Shown: positions 22,844 to 36,600, numbered from the stretch's first letter. The stretch is 64,000 bases of DNA from Hevea brasiliensis (GCF_030052815.1 NC_079503.1:56276735-56340734), one strand, 5' to 3'. The notes: generated by a model not told the origin, from the sequence alone. Program-made: numbers and translations.

Positions 22844-24617
22844 TATTATCGAGAAAATTAATTGCAGAAAATAACCAGTTAATTAGTAAATGTATCATGT
22901 AATTAACCAAAATGATTATGGTCTTTTAATCAAATTGGTCCTCCCACTAACTTAGCGAACCCTACACTTCCAAAGTAGAAAACGGAAATCCTAGTTGGAT
23001 GGATTTCTAGTGGGTGATTGAATTCTTATAATTCTATTGATCATCCTCAGGTACATCCATTATTGGAATTACAATAAACTATAAGTGAGCAACTCTTTGC
23101 CCATCACATCTCATGTGAGTTCAATCCTTTACCTAGCCCCTAATGCTCAAAATCTCAGTACATCCATTATTGACTTATCTTGCATTAGTTAAGTTGATCC
23201 CATTGAGCGATAATTATGCAAATAATTTTAATGTCCTCAGTACATCAATATTGGCCACCAAACCATTTACATATTTACAACATCTCATGCTTAACAATTA
23301 TTCTTAAGAAAATCTCTTAAATTAATTGCATCTCATGCAACTATTTAAAATTTCTTAAAATAATTGCCCCAATGGAGGGCCTATGTTATAATTACTTTAA
23401 TTATACCATTTCCAACTTAATCATTTGTTTGGAAGATTTTATAGCCATCCTAATTACTATTAAGGTCTCACTTTGCACATTATCCATTTAGCATGCATAT
23501 ATCATATAATTGCATACATTCCCATACATCTCATGCATTCATGGATAAGCAGTAAATATGGTATGATCATGGACTTTCTAAGGGATTCAATTACGAGCCA
23601 CCAAGAATTGAATCGGGGCATTCTAGGTGCATTTCATTCATTCATTTTACAAGAGTTGCTGAAGGAGTACATAATCAACACTTGATATTGAATTCCTCCC
23701 ACTGGTCCCACCAATGCTCTTGACCTCCTTGAACTTCTTGCAATCCAATATTACATAGTAATCCTTGGCATACCAAGCGAATTTACAAGAACTTAAATAA
23801 ATGAAATTACAACCCAAAAATATTACAAACTTAATAATACATGCCCAAAATAAATTAAAATAAATTAATTTACAATCCCAAAGAAACATAAAAGAAATAA
23901 ATCCAATCACATTGGTCTTTTATAGTCCATGATCATCCATCATGCATATCACTATTTAACAATTAAATAAAATATACATACTTAAATTAAATTGAATAGC
24001 TCATATTCAACATAAAAATCAAGATTTGAATATGATTCAAATAAATTTAAAAATTCAGATTTGAATCTCATTCAAACAAATTTAAAAATTCAGATTTGAA
24101 TCACATTCAAACAACTTCAAAAATTCAGATTTGAATCTCATTCAAACATTTTTTAAAAAATCAGATTTGAATCACATTCAAATATTTTTTTTAAAAATCA
24201 GATCTGAATTTTATTGAATCAATTTTAAAAAATCAGATTTAAATATGATTCAAACAACTTTAAAAATTCAGATTTGAATCACATTCAAACAACTTTTAAA
24301 ATTCAGATTTGAATCACATTCAAACAATTTTTAAAATTCTGATTTGAATCATAATTTAATTGTGTGATAAAAATTCTAATTAAACAATTTAATTAGACAT
24401 AAAATGGATCTTAAATCATACAACAATTGCACATTCACCATCCATTTACCTTTGCACACCATTGTGATGCATCAACCATGCACACCATGGTGTTCATCAT
24501 TTGTGCCGCCACTTTGACTTTGCAACCAGCAATAAACTCTTGATCTCATGATCAAACACACAATTAAATCATATAAACATCAATCTAAATGGCAAATATA
24601 GCGGCTCTGATACCAAT
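22844..24617 (-). other. Copia I leader region, 1.77 kb
   Basis: Non-coding stretch between the 5' LTR/primer site and gag. It holds the AT-rich tandem repeat at 24010-24360 and three scattered copies of a GATGTACCTGAG-like motif. I see no gene in it. Long leaders of this kind carry packaging signals in other copia elements (inference only). Confidence 0.75.
24010..24360 (-). repeat. ~35-bp tandem repeat in copia I leader
   Basis: About ten units with core ATTCAGATTTGAATC plus ACATTCAAAC. Each unit contains TTTGAAT/ATTCAAA arms able to pair. The same array, diverged, is at 28094-28440 in O. Confidence 0.9.
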
Positions 24618-26725
24618 TGAAGGAACGGAAGCGTGAAAAAACACAAGATTATACCATTGAATTCAAAAATTTTCACCTAGGGTCACAAGCACCATGCAAG
24701 ATTTATTTTTATCTATTTGATTTCAATGATAAACAACATATTAAAACTCTTTTAATATGTTTTTGGATCTGTATTTGCCATTTAAGATTTTAAAATTAAT
24801 CTGATTAATTTTAGAACCCTAGATTAAATCAAGAACGATTACACTAACCTCTTGATGTCTTTGCGGCGTGTCTGCGCCTTTGAGATTCGTCTTGAGGACA
24901 CGGATGTTGTCCCTCTAGCTTGTCCACACCAAGAACACCTATGGCAGCCCTTGAACAGCTTCTAAAGCCTTTTCTATTAATTAGAAATTCAAGTTCTGCC
25001 TTTTAAGAGATTAGAGATGCAAACAGGACACTAGAAACAATTTCTAGTGTTCTTAATTCAAGAGATTGATGGCTAATCTCTTTGAATTGATGAGAGATGA
25101 AGAGAAATAGTTGGAGAGGTTCAAAGTGGCGTGACATATGAGAGGAGAGGCTGCTGGTTATGTTTTCTTTTCATAACCACACTTAAATAGCTAGGTTAAC
25201 ACATTAAACCCTAGCCACATGTCACCTTTTGATTAGCTCTAGGTTTAAGTGACCCAATCACATTGTGCCAAGTGTCAAACCTATATTTAATCTTGATTTT
25301 AATCATCTTACATGATTAAAAAACATTTGGCAAGCTTATGTGTTATGCCATGTGTCACCATCTCATGGTGCCACGTGTCACACTGTGAAATGACCAAAAT
25401 GCCCCTGTATCTTAATTTTGAGTTCTTAACCCAAAATAATTATTTTCTTCTTCTAATTAATTTATATCAAATATAAATTAATTAATTAATCTCTATTAAT
25501 TAATTTCTCATCAATTAAATTCATATTTAAACACTTTAAATATAAATTTAATTTATACTACACATCCAATAATCTAGATTTGGTTTCAAGTCATGCTAGG
25601 GATTTTGCAATTTAATTGCAAACCAAATCTATTTAATTAATCAATTAAACTCTTTAATTAATTAATTAAATCATATTTAAATAGGTGATAACTTGTGTAT
25701 GTGTGTGACTTACTAGGCTCATCACTAATTGACAATGAGACATGATATCAACTCTTAATATCATCAGAACTCTTTCTTACCATAAATGATTTCTCTAAAT
25801 CATTTTATGAACCTCATAGACCATGGTTAACACCTAGCATAGCATGCAATGGCCACCCAATTAGTAATAAGATTTACCTTAAATGAACCTATAATCATAT
25901 GTTACCATGCACTAGAATCTCTCTGTTACAAAATCCCAACTCAAGCTGGAGTCATGGTTTATGTCAAACTCCATTTGCTATGAATATTATGTTCTCTTTT
26001 AATTCCAGTTCTTGATTAAATGATTTTTCTCATCAGAAACTCTTTTCTGAATAAATCTATCTATCCTGGCCAGGAACTTGAAACATCAAGAACAATTAAA
26101 TGAACATAGGATTTTAACTCTATTTACTTAGAGGAACATATTCCTTCTTGATCAACACCTACCTCCATATATAACTAGCAGGAGCCAACAGATGCCCATA
26201 TACCCATACATAGTACAGGTATGAAAGCAGTATCAAACTCAAACTACCTATATACAAGATAACTGTGCTATCTCAGGTCTAAAGATTATATGCACTGATA
26301 TGATTTATGACAAAACATTGACAAGAGTAAACTCCATGTGCTTGTCATAAGTGTATTCTTGGTTGACCTACTTATCATTTATAAGTGCCTATCATGTTTG
26401 TTATATGGCATGAGACTCACCATTCCATCTTATTTATATCTCATATAAATAACTTGGGAACAAACATGAATACAATCTTTCTGGATAAGTCATGTCCTTA
26501 TTATGAAGTGTCCTTGATTGTGAACCTATTTATGATACTTTGTGCTAGAAATATTGTCACTCATATTCTTAACAACTTAAGAATAATATTTCTAACAAAA
26601 TATCAATGGACCTTTTCTATTACACATAAATATATTATGTAAACGGAAAAGTGGAAATGCCTTTTATTAATAAAATATATACAAGATACATACTAAATGA
26701 TATGCTCTAGGGCATACTACTAACA
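24618..26725 (-). repeat. Copia I 5' LTR (2108 bp)
   Basis: Clean copy of the LTR. TATA variant CTATTTAAG at 25182-25190 (minus), donor-like GAG|GTTAGTG near 24849/24848, shared motif at 25387-25404. Ends AACA at 26725 before CCTAG. Confidence 0.96.
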
Positions 26726-26730
26726 CCTAG

Positions 26731-27830
26731 TAAGTCACACACATACACAAGTAATCATCTGATTAAATATGATTTAATTAATTAATTAATTAAAGAGTTT
26801 AATTGATTAATTAAATAGGTTTGGTTTGCAATTAGATTGCAAAAGTCCCTAGCATGGCTTGAAACCAAATCTAGGTTATTGGATGTACAATATAAGTTAA
26901 ATTTATATTTAAAGTGTTTAAATATGAATTTAATTAATGAGAAATTAACTAATAAAGATTAATTAATTGATTTATATTTGATATAAATTGTTTAGAAGAA
27001 GAGAAATAATTATTTTGTATTGAGAACTCAAAATTAAGACACAAGGGCATTTTGATCATTTCACAGGGTGACATATGGCACCATGTGATGGTGACACATG
27101 TCATTATACATAAGCTTGCCAAATGTCGTTTAATCATGTAAGATGATTAAAATTAAGATTAAATATAGGTTTGACACTTGGCACAATGTGATTGGGTCAA
27201 TTAAACCTAGAACCAATCAGAGGTTGACATGTGGCAAGGGTTTAATGTGTTAACCTAGCTATATAAGTGTTGTTATGAAGAGAAAAAATACAACCAGTAG
27301 CCACTCCTCCTTTGTCACACCATTTTGAAGCCCTCCCTCTCTTCTTCTTTATCTCTCATCAATTCAAAGAGATTAGTCATCAATCTCTTGAATTAAGAAC
27401 ACCAGAAATTGTTTCTAGTGTCCTGTTTACATCCTTAATCTCTTAAAAGGCAGAACTTGATTTTCTAAATAATAGAAAAAGCTTTAGAAGCTATTCAAGG
27501 GCTACCATAGGTGTTCTTGGTGTGGACAAGCTAGAGGGACAACATTAGGTGTCCTGAAGACGAATCTCAGAGGCGCAAATACAATATAGTGCATCAAGAG
27601 ATTAGTGTGTTTGTTCTTGATTTAATCTAGGGTTCTAAAATTAATATGATTAATTTTAAAATCTTAAATGGCAAATACAGATCCAAAAACATATTAAAAG
27701 AGTTTTAATATGTTGTTTATCATTGAAATCAAATAGATAAAAATAAATCTTGCATGATGCATGTGACCCTAGGTGAAAATTTTTTAATTCAATGGTATAA
27801 ACTTGTGTTTTTCACGCTTCCATTCCTTCA
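26731..27830 (+). repeat. Copia O 5' LTR, second part
   Basis: Resumes after the CCTAG duplication and ends ATTCCTTCA at 27830. It contains the TATA box and shared motif (27045-27062, one change). The donor-like site is decayed here (CAAGAGATTAGTG near 27594). Confidence 0.95.
27259..27269 (+). promoter_or_regulatory. Copia O TATA box
   Basis: CTATATAAGTG in the 5' LTR, repeated at 37812-37822 in the 3' LTR and changed to CTATTTAAG in copia I. It is placed ~570 bp before the LTR end, where transcription would start shortly downstream. Confidence 0.6.
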
Positions 27831-29614
27831 ATTGGCATCAGAGCCACTATATTTGCCATTTAGATTGTTGATTATATGATTTAATTATATGATTTGATCA
27901 TGAGATGATTGATCCATTGATGGTTGCAATGGATATATAGCGGCATGCTTGAAGAACACCATCAATGGTGTGCATGGTTTGGCTTCATAGGTGGTTCAAA
28001 GGTTTGGCTTTTTAATTTGCAATTGTTGTATGATTTAAAAGCTCATCCTATGTCTAATTAAATTGTTTAATTAGAATTTTAATCACACAATTAAATTTTG
28101 ATTCAAATCAGAATTTTAAAAAATTGTTTGAATGTGATTCAAATCTGAATTTTAAAAGTTGTTTGAATGTGATTCAAATTTGAAATTTTAAAGTTGTTTG
28201 AATCATATTCAAATTTGAATTTTTAAAGTTTATTGAATAATATTCAAATCTGATTTTTTTAAAAATGTTTGAATGTGATTCAAATCTGATTTTTTAAGAA
28301 ATGTTTGAATGTGATTCAAATCTGAATTTTTGAGGTTATTTGAATGTGATTCAAATATGAATTTTTAAATTTATTTGAATGAGATTCAAATCTGAATTTT
28401 TAAATTTATTTGAATCATATTCAAATCTAGATTTTTAAGTTGAATATGAGATATTCAATTTAATTTAAGTATGTATGTTTTATTTAATAGTTAAATAGTG
28501 ATATGAATGATGGATGATCATAGACTATAAAAGACCAATGTGATTGGTTATTTCTTTTATGTTTCTTTGGGATTGTAAATTAATTAATTTATTTTAATTT
28601 ATTTGGGCATATATTATTAAGTTTGTAATAATTTTCTAGTTGTAATTTCATTTATTTAAGTTCTTGTAAATTCGCCTTGGTATGCCAAGGATTACTATGT
28701 AATATTGGATTGCAAGAAGTTCAAGGAGGTCAAGAGCATTAGTGGGACCAGAGGGAGGAATTCAAGATCAAATGTTGATTATGTACTCCTTCAGCAACTC
28801 TTGTAAAATGAATGAATGAAATGCACATAAGAATGCCCTGATTCAATTCGTGGTGGCTCAGAATTGAATCCCTTATAAAGTCCATGATCATACCATATTT
28901 ACTACTTATCCATGAATGCATGAGATGTATGGGAATGTATGCAATTATATGATATATGCATGCTAAATAGATAATGTGCAAATTGAGACCTTAATAGTAA
29001 TTAGGATGACTATAAAATCTTCCAAATAAATGATTAAGTTGGAAATGCTATAATTAAAGTAATTATAACATGAGCCCTACATTGGGGCAATTATTTTAAG
29101 AAATTTTAAATAGTTGCATAAGATGCAATTAATTTAAGAGATTTTCTCAAGAATAATTGTTAAGCATGAGATGTTATAAATATGTAAATGTTTTGGTGGC
29201 CAATATTGGATGTACCTGAGGACATTAAAATTATTTGCATAATTATTGGCTCAATGGGATCAACTTAACTAATGCAAGATAAGTCAATAATGGATGTACC
29301 TGAGATTTTGAGCATTATGGGCTAGGTAAAGGATTGAACCTCACATGAGATGTGATGGACAAAGAGCTGCTCACTTAAGTTTATTATAATTCCAATAACG
29401 GATGTACCTGAGGATGATCAATAGAATTATAAGATTTCAATCACCCACTAGAAATCTATCCAATTAGGATTTCCGTTTTCTACTTTGGAAGTGTAGGATT
29501 CGCTAAGTTGGTGGGAGGACCAATTTGATTAAAAGACCATAATCATTTTGGTTAATTACTTGATATATTTACTAATTAATCTGGTTATTTTCCGCAATTA
29601 ATTTTCTGATAATA
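27831..29614 (+). other. Copia O leader region, 1.78 kb
   Basis: Holds the primer site (27833-27844), a tandem repeat (28094-28440) and a thrice-repeated GGATGTACCTGAG (near 29208, 29292 and 29400). No credible gene. Confidence 0.75.
28094..28440 (+). repeat. ~35-bp tandem repeat in copia O leader
   Basis: Around eleven units of TTTGAATGTGATTCAAATCTG plus an A/T run. TTTGAAT and ATTCAAA in each unit form short inverted repeats. Orthologous to 24010-24360 in copia I, so it predates both copies. Confidence 0.9.
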
Positions 29615-32600
29615 ATGAGCACAGAACAACTATCACCATCTAATATCCTTGCAAGCATACTTGATCGCAATAGGTTGACAAGACCTAATCTCTCTTATTA
29701 GCTAAGAAATTTGAAACTTGTCCTGAACCTTGAACATATAGGATATGTTCTAGACTCAAATATTCCTGGTCCCTTACCTCCAAAGGCCACTCAAGAGGAA
29801 CATGAAACTTTGGATAAGTGGAAGGAGCATGATATGAGAGCTAAGTGTTACATGCTTGCTTCCATGAGTAATGAGTTATAGAAGCAGCATGAGAACATGC
29901 AGAGTGCGAGTGAGATCCTCCTTCACCTACAAGAGTTGTATGGTGAGCACAGTAGGAATGCTAGGTATGAGATATCTAGGCAGCTGTTCCACATGAGGAT
30001 GTTTGAGGGACAAAATATTGGGGATCATGTCCATAAGATGATTCAGCTGATTGAGTAGTTGGAACATCTTGATTTTAACTTGTATTTCCAACTACAGACG
30101 GATTTGATCCTTCAGTCCCTTCCTGAGTCTTTTGGGAATTTTGTGACAAATTTCCATATGACTCAGCAGGAATGCACCTTGGCTGGTTTACTCAACATGC
30201 TGGTTATTGCCCAAAGAATATGCTGGGCAATAAAGGAAAATAGTAGCTTTCATTGCATTTTCTTCTGCTGGAAAGTCCAACAAGAAGAAGGGCAATAAGA
30301 AAAAAAAAAAAAACCTCAGATTCTTGGTCCTTCTAAGAAAATAGCTAAACAAAAAGGGAAGACTAAAGCTGATGAAGGCAAAGTAAAGTGTTTTCACTGT
30401 CAGTAGGATGGGCACTAGAAAGGGAACTGCCCAGAGTATAGCAATCTAAAAAAATGCAATAACATGATGAAAATCAACTCAAAATTCAAAATATATTTAG
30501 CACTTAAGATTAGGTCATGTTGTAAAAGATAGGATTGCAAAAATTGGAGAAAATGGAGATTTTATCCTCATTGGGCTCTAAGCCTACTCCAACTTGTGAA
30601 TCTTGCCTTTAGGGTAAAATGACTAGATCACCCTTTGTTGGACAAGGGCTAAGGGCTAAAAACATTTTGGAGCTAATATATAGTGATGTATGTGATCCAT
30701 TTAAGGAAATAGTTAAAGGTGATTTTCATTACTTTATTACCTTTACTAATGATAAATCAAGGTTTGGGTATTTGTATTTGATGAAATACAAACATGAATC
30801 CTTTGAAAAGTTCAAAGAATTTAAATCTGAAGTAGAAAATCAAACAGAAAAGAGTATTAAAGCTCTTCGATCTGATCGTGAAGGAGAATATTTGAGTACT
30901 GAATTTGATGAATACTTGAGAGAGCATGGCATTGTTTCCAGCTAACTCCTCCAGGAACACCACAGTTGAATGGTGTATTTGAAAGGAGAAATCATACCCT
31001 ATTGGATATGGTACGTAGTATGATGAGCTATACTGATATGTCAATCTCCTTTTGGGGATTTGCATTAGAATCAGCTTTGTATATTCTGAATAGGATTCTA
31101 TCAAAATCAGTTTCTTCCACACCTTATGAGATATGGCATGGAAGAAAACCAAGTCTTAAGCATGTTAAGATTTGGAGTTGTCCAGCTTATATCAAAAAGC
31201 TGAACACTTATAAATTGGAAACCAGATCAGAAGGGTCGATTTGTTGGATATCCAAAAGACAGTTTTGGAGATTATTTTTATTTGCCTACATCACAAAAGG
31301 TTGTGGTGAGTAGAGATGCCACATTTCTTGAACAACAGTTTGTCCAAGAAGGAGGCAAAGGAAGGCAAATAGAGTTGGAATTAGAGAATTCTGACCAATC
31401 AACAGATCAAATGGATATAGATCCATCTAGTCAACCTATACCCGTTGATGAAACATCTACAGTTGTTCCTCATAGAACAACTAGGGTATCTCACCAACTA
31501 GTGAGATATGGTTTCCTTCATAAAGAAGAATAAGAGTTGTCTACTCATGAAGAAGTAGATCATGGAGATAATCCACTTACCTATGAAGAAGCTATATCAG
31601 ATAAAAATTCTTCAAAATGGATTGATGCTATGAAATCTAAAATTGATTCCATGTATAAGAATCAAGTTTGGGATCTTGTTGACCCACCTAAAGGTATTGT
31701 ACCTATAGGGAACAAATGGGTTTTCAAGAAGAAAATTGGTTCTAATGGAAAGGTAGAGACCTATAAGGCAAGGCTAGTAGCGAAAGGGTTTAGCCAAAGG
31801 CAAGGAACCGACTATGAGGAGACTTTCTCGCCTGTTGCCATGCTTAAATCAATTAGGATTCTATTAGCAATAGCTGCATACTATGATTATGAGATTTGGC
31901 AGATGGATGTCAAAACAGGTTTTCTCAATGGATACATTGCAGAAAACATTTTCATGGAACAACCTAGGGGTTTTGAATCCCAAATGGTTCTAAGGTATGC
32001 AAGCTAAAGTGATCCATTTATGGGTTGAAGCAAACTTCAAGGAGTTGGAACATCCGTTTTGATGAAGCCATTAAATCCTTTGGTTTTATAAAAAATGAAG
32101 ATGAGCCATGTGTATATAAGAAGGTTAGTGACAGTGCTATCACTTTCCTTGTCTTATATGTGGATGACATACTGTTGATGGGTAATGACACAGGTATGTT
32201 GACAACTGTAAAGGTATGGTTGTCAAATACATTCTCCATGAAAGACTTAGGGGAGGCAACCTATATTCTTGGGATTCGCATCTATAAAGATAGAGCGAAA
32301 AGAATAATTGGTTTATCCCAAAGTCTATACTTGGAAAAGGAGTTAAAGAGGTTTAACATGCTTGATTCCAAGAAAGGATTGTTACCACTGAGACATGGTA
32401 TCCATCTTTCTAAAGAGATATCTCTAAAGACACCTGAAGAAAGAGATAAGATGGCCAGGATTCCATATGCTTCAGCTATTAGAAGTTTAATGTATGCAAT
32501 GTTGTGTACTAGGCCGGATATCGCATATGCTGTTAGTTTGACTAGCAGGTATCAATCCAATCCAGGTTTGGAACACTGGATAGCTGTCAAGAATATCCTT

Positions 32601-33143
32601 AAGTACTTGAGAAGAACTGAGGATTTATTCTTGATATATGGAGATGGAGACTTGTAATTGGATGGTTATACTGATTCTGAGTTCCAATCAGATATCGATG
32701 ATAGAAAGTCTACCTCTGGATATGTGTTCATTTGTAATGGAGGTGCAGTCAGTTGGAAGAGTTCCAAACAGAACACGACTGTAGATTCCACTACAGAGGC
32801 TGAGTATATTGCTGCATCAGATGCTGCAAAGGAAGCTGTTTGGATAAAGAAGTTCGTGACAGAACTTGCAATAGTTCCTTCCATTGAGTCGCGCTTCACT
32901 ACACTGCGTGACAACAATGAAGCGATCATCTGAGCTAAGGAACCAAGGTCTCACCAAAAGTCCAAACACATAGAAAGGCGCTACCACATTATCAGAGAAA
33001 TAGTTGGGCGAAGCGATGTAGCCATGCAGAAAATAGCATCAGCTGAAAATTCAGCTGATGCATTCACTAAGCCTATGTCACAAACTCAGCTAGACCGTCA
33101 TCTTGAGAAGATGGGTCTAAGATATTGTAATGAATGGCTCTAG
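29615..33143 (+). pseudogene. Copia O gag-integrase-RT-RNase H polyprotein
   Basis: Starts MSTEQLSPSNILASILDRNR at 29615 and ends NEWL-stop at 33143. Gag has the Ty1/copia UBN2-like part (EEHETLDKWKEHDMRAKCYM, LELYGEH-type region, TDLILQSLPESFGNFV) and a knuckle start KCFHC with an internal stop. The protease is absent: the text goes from NCPEYS to integrase (RLGHVVKDRI, then MTRSPFVGQG, LIYSDVCDPF, ALRSDREGEYLS, NGVFERRNHTLLDMV). RT has NKWVFKKKIGSNGKVETYKA and YVDDILLMGND; RNase H has DGYTDSEFQSDIDDRKSTSG and TEAEYIAAS. Stops occur at codon 29, in gag, integrase and before RNase H, with a 2-nt loss near 31985. It is inactive but complete in layout. Confidence 0.93.
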
Positions 33144-33150
33144 TGCTATT

Positions 33151-33157
33151 GGGAGAT
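33151..33157 (+). other. Copia O polypurine tract
   Basis: GGGAGAT directly before the 3' LTR start at 33158; the reverse-complement equivalent in I is at 19315-19321. Confidence 0.7.
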
Positions 33158-33695
33158 TGTTAGTAGTATGCCCTGGAGCATATCATTTAGTATGTATCTT
33201 GTACATATTTTTATTAATAAAAGGCATTTCCACTTTTCCGTTTACATAATATATTTATGTGTAATAGAAAAAGTCCATTGATATTTTGTTAAAAATTCTA
33301 TTCTTAAGTTGTTAAAAATATGAGTGACAGTATTTCTAGTACAAAGTATCATAAATAGGTTCACAATCGAGGATACTTCATAATAAGGACATGACTTATC
33401 CAGAAAGATTGTATTCATGTTTGTTACCAAGTTATTTATATGAGATATAAATAAGATGGAATGGTGAGTCTCATGCTATATAGCAAACATGATAGGCACT
33501 TTTAAATGATAAGTAGGTCGAACCAGTGACACTTATGACAAGCACATGGAGTTTACTCTTATCAATGTTTTGTCATAAATCATATCAATGCATATAATCT
33601 TTAGACCTAAGATAGCACAATTATCTTGTATATAGGTAGTTTGAGTTTGATACTGTTTTCATACTTGTACTGTGTATGGGTATAAAGGCATGTGT
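33158..33695 (+). repeat. Copia O 3' LTR, first part
   Basis: TGTTAGTAGTATGCCC start. Broken at TGTGT (33691-33695) by the solo LTR; the unbroken sequence GGCATGTGTTGGC survives in the 5' LTR near 16730. Confidence 0.95.
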
Positions 33696-36600
33696 TGTGA
33701 CACCCCTTACCCGTGTACAGTATACCCGAGTAAGTAATGCCACACGGTGTACCGGCACACTCTAATATACCTTAATTATTTTATACCATGATTTTGAATA
33801 TAATTTGTGAAATATACTTTATTTAAGCCATTTATCAAAATTATTATTTATTTGAGGTTCCGAAAATTTTAAAGAAAATCCGGCGGAGTACCGACTAAAA
33901 ATGGAGAAAACAGTTCTTCGGAACCTGTTAAAAACACTTCCAATATTTATGTTCAATCATCTCAAGCTCCAATATCCAAAATCTCAACAATATTTCTCAA
34001 TTTCAGTTCTCAATAGCCTTTTCATTTCTCAAACATCCATTTTTCATAATACTCATATACAAACAATAAATAATTGCTCAAATTTTGCATTCATAGTCAT
34101 AACTTCCATTATTTACATGAACGTCAGAATACATTACATAAGTTCAAATACATATGAGAAAGTAAAATTAGCTACAAAATATCCAAATGACACCTAGTGT
34201 CCTACCAATGCACTGCAGAAGTTGAGGTGACACGGACACTGTGCAGAACTGCAGGATGGACTCACTCAGTCTGTGGTCTACTGGGCTCACGATCTGTATC
34301 TCCAGTACCTACGCGTGGCAAAAGCAACGCGCTAAGCAATAATGCTTAGTGGTGCAATAATATAATAAAAGAAAATAACAAGAAATTAAATGTGTAGTGA
34401 ATGTATATGTTTTATTTGTTTGGTATTTGTATATCATTTACTTTGTCCACTTTTATTCATTTGGTTGCCCCAAGTAACCTACACTAGACGACTGGACTGG
34501 ATAAACGGGTAAACTGGCACTGGGTATTAAGTACCTCGGGCCGTCACACCATCGGTCACATATGTATCTCCGGCAAATGTAACAACTAACAAGTCAGAAT
34601 ATATCAGGCACAAGGCCAAAGCTCAATACAAGGTCAGAATGGCTAAAAGCCATGAAATCACGGAATGGCATATTTCCATGTGCAGTACTGCTAACTGAAC
34701 CCTATTGGCATGCCAAACTATCCAAACCAATCTTGTTAGGTATACTAGGGCATTTAAAACTTTTAAATTCTTCAATTTGTAAATTTCAAGTTTTTGTGTT
34801 ACTATTCAACTCATTGGTCAACAAAAATGTTGACTTTTGGATAGAAAATAGGTGTATTAGTTTTAACACCCCAAACATACCACATTTTGTATTTAAAACT
34901 TATTGGAATTGATTGCCATTTTCATTTCTCAGCTTAAATCTAAGAGGGCAGAAATTTCAGTTTTGGAGACCCAACTTTACTGTTCCATTGGGCCCTGTTG
35001 CAGTGGGAATTTGAAGAAATGACAAACATGAAAGTTGTTCCTTATTTTGTCTAGTTGAATTTCCTTTTTTGAATCACTTCATTTGGAGTTTTGTAGCTCC
35101 ATATATGGTCCAAAAACCACAGCTGGCCGGATTTGCATTCTGCAGAAATTACCATATCTACAGTAACATGAACAGTGACTGCCACTGCCATTTGGGTTAG
35201 GTTCTGGCCATAATTTGGGGTAGATTCCTTCATGAAAATTGTTTGTCTATGTTTTAACTTATTGCTGTAAAAATTTCAGGTCAATTGACCAAATCTACAG
35301 TGAGTTATGGCCAAATGAACAGTTACTGTTCATTTGGTCAATTCTGCAGGGGCTGTTGCAGGGTGTCCGGATTGGGGCCAAGTTTTGGTCCTCTTGCTTT
35401 GGTCTTTTGGGCATGGTTTCTTCAGCAAAAATGTGCCATTATAATCCCAGTTTCATGTCCAATTGGCCAAACACCAATTGGACCAACACAGCCAAAGTTA
35501 TGGCTGTGCAATTGGACTGAAATTTCAGTCACTCTGCTGCACTAACAAGGCAGCCTACACATTCACTTGGCTATACTATTTTTCAGTCCAATTCATGGTC
35601 AACATACCTAAAATGGTCACTAATTGACCCTTATAATGTTCTTTCACAATTTCATAAGCTAAATCCAAGTTTCACTTCTCAAAACCCTAATGTCCAATTT
35701 AAATTATCCATAAACCTCAATTAGCACACTAGTTCAACATCCATGCATATTCATAGCTTAAACATCATTTCTATCCACTCTATATTCATTAAAACAATCA
35801 AACTCATCCTTCCTTAGGGCTGCCGAAAATTGAAGATGCCCTAACACATATAATTTACTTCAAGTTCTTACAATTTCTTAACTTAAAATGATGCTCTAAC
35901 AAGGATTAAAGGAGTGAGAGTGAAAGGATAGCACTAACCTCACTTTAACCTCTTGTAGGGCAGATTTCTTCAAGCTAAAACTTCACTTTCCTTCTTCTTC
36001 TTGGCTGCCAAAAGCTTCCCCAAGTGATATGGTCAAGGTTTAATGAAAGGGGTTAGGGCTTAGTGGTGTAACAAGGTAGGAAATTAAGCTTGCTTGATTG
36101 AACATCAATGGAGGGAGGAAGAAGAGAAACTCACGTTTTTGGCTGAAGAGAAGGCAGCTGATTTTTGGTCTTCCTTGGTCTTTATTTAGCTCTTTTATTA
36201 GTTGGTCAAATGGTTACTTAATGGTGATTGGTTGGCAATTTTAAATGACATCATCAAGATGTCATAAATGAGCTTTTCTTTGATTTTTCTTTTCTTTTCA
36301 TCACTACTCAATTTCAATTTAATTTCTAGTAATGTTTATTCATATTTTATGTCATATTAATTATTTACTCAACTGGACAAGTCGGCCAAAAATCACCTTT
36401 GAAGGTGAAATGACCAAAATGCCCTCCGTTTGGCTTAACGGGTCAAAATTGTCTGTACCGATTGAAAAATTTTCCTAGGTATTTTCTTGGCATTCTAATG
36501 CCATAGGAACCTCAATAACCCTTTTTTGGAGTCCCAAAAATTATTTTATAATTTTTCCCCCGGGTCTAGGGCTCCTCGTTGCGAGAACCGCAACTTCCCT

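Larger units (their letters stand above)
17213..26725 (-). mobile_element. Copia element I, complete, inside the O 5' LTR
   Basis: Same copia family as O but opposite strand. The 3' LTR is 17213-19314 (2102 bp), the interior 19315-24617 and the 5' LTR 24618-26725 (2108 bp). The flanking CCTAG duplication is exact. The two LTRs are nearly identical. Most differences cluster at CAG/CTG sites in the left copy and look technical, so the insertion is young. The primer site TGGTATCAGAGC (minus strand, 24604-24615) is perfect. It is a self-family insertion. Confidence 0.97.

Noticed and set aside
23473..23910. Short open frames in both copia leaders (also 28739-28981)
   Set aside because: Conserved only as leader sequence, with stops differing between copies. 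An envelope-like gene was considered, but there is no signal peptide and the position is before gag, not after pol.
24010..24360. CRISPR-like array
   Set aside because: Repeats are tandem and degenerate with no unique spacers, inside a plant retrotransposon leader.
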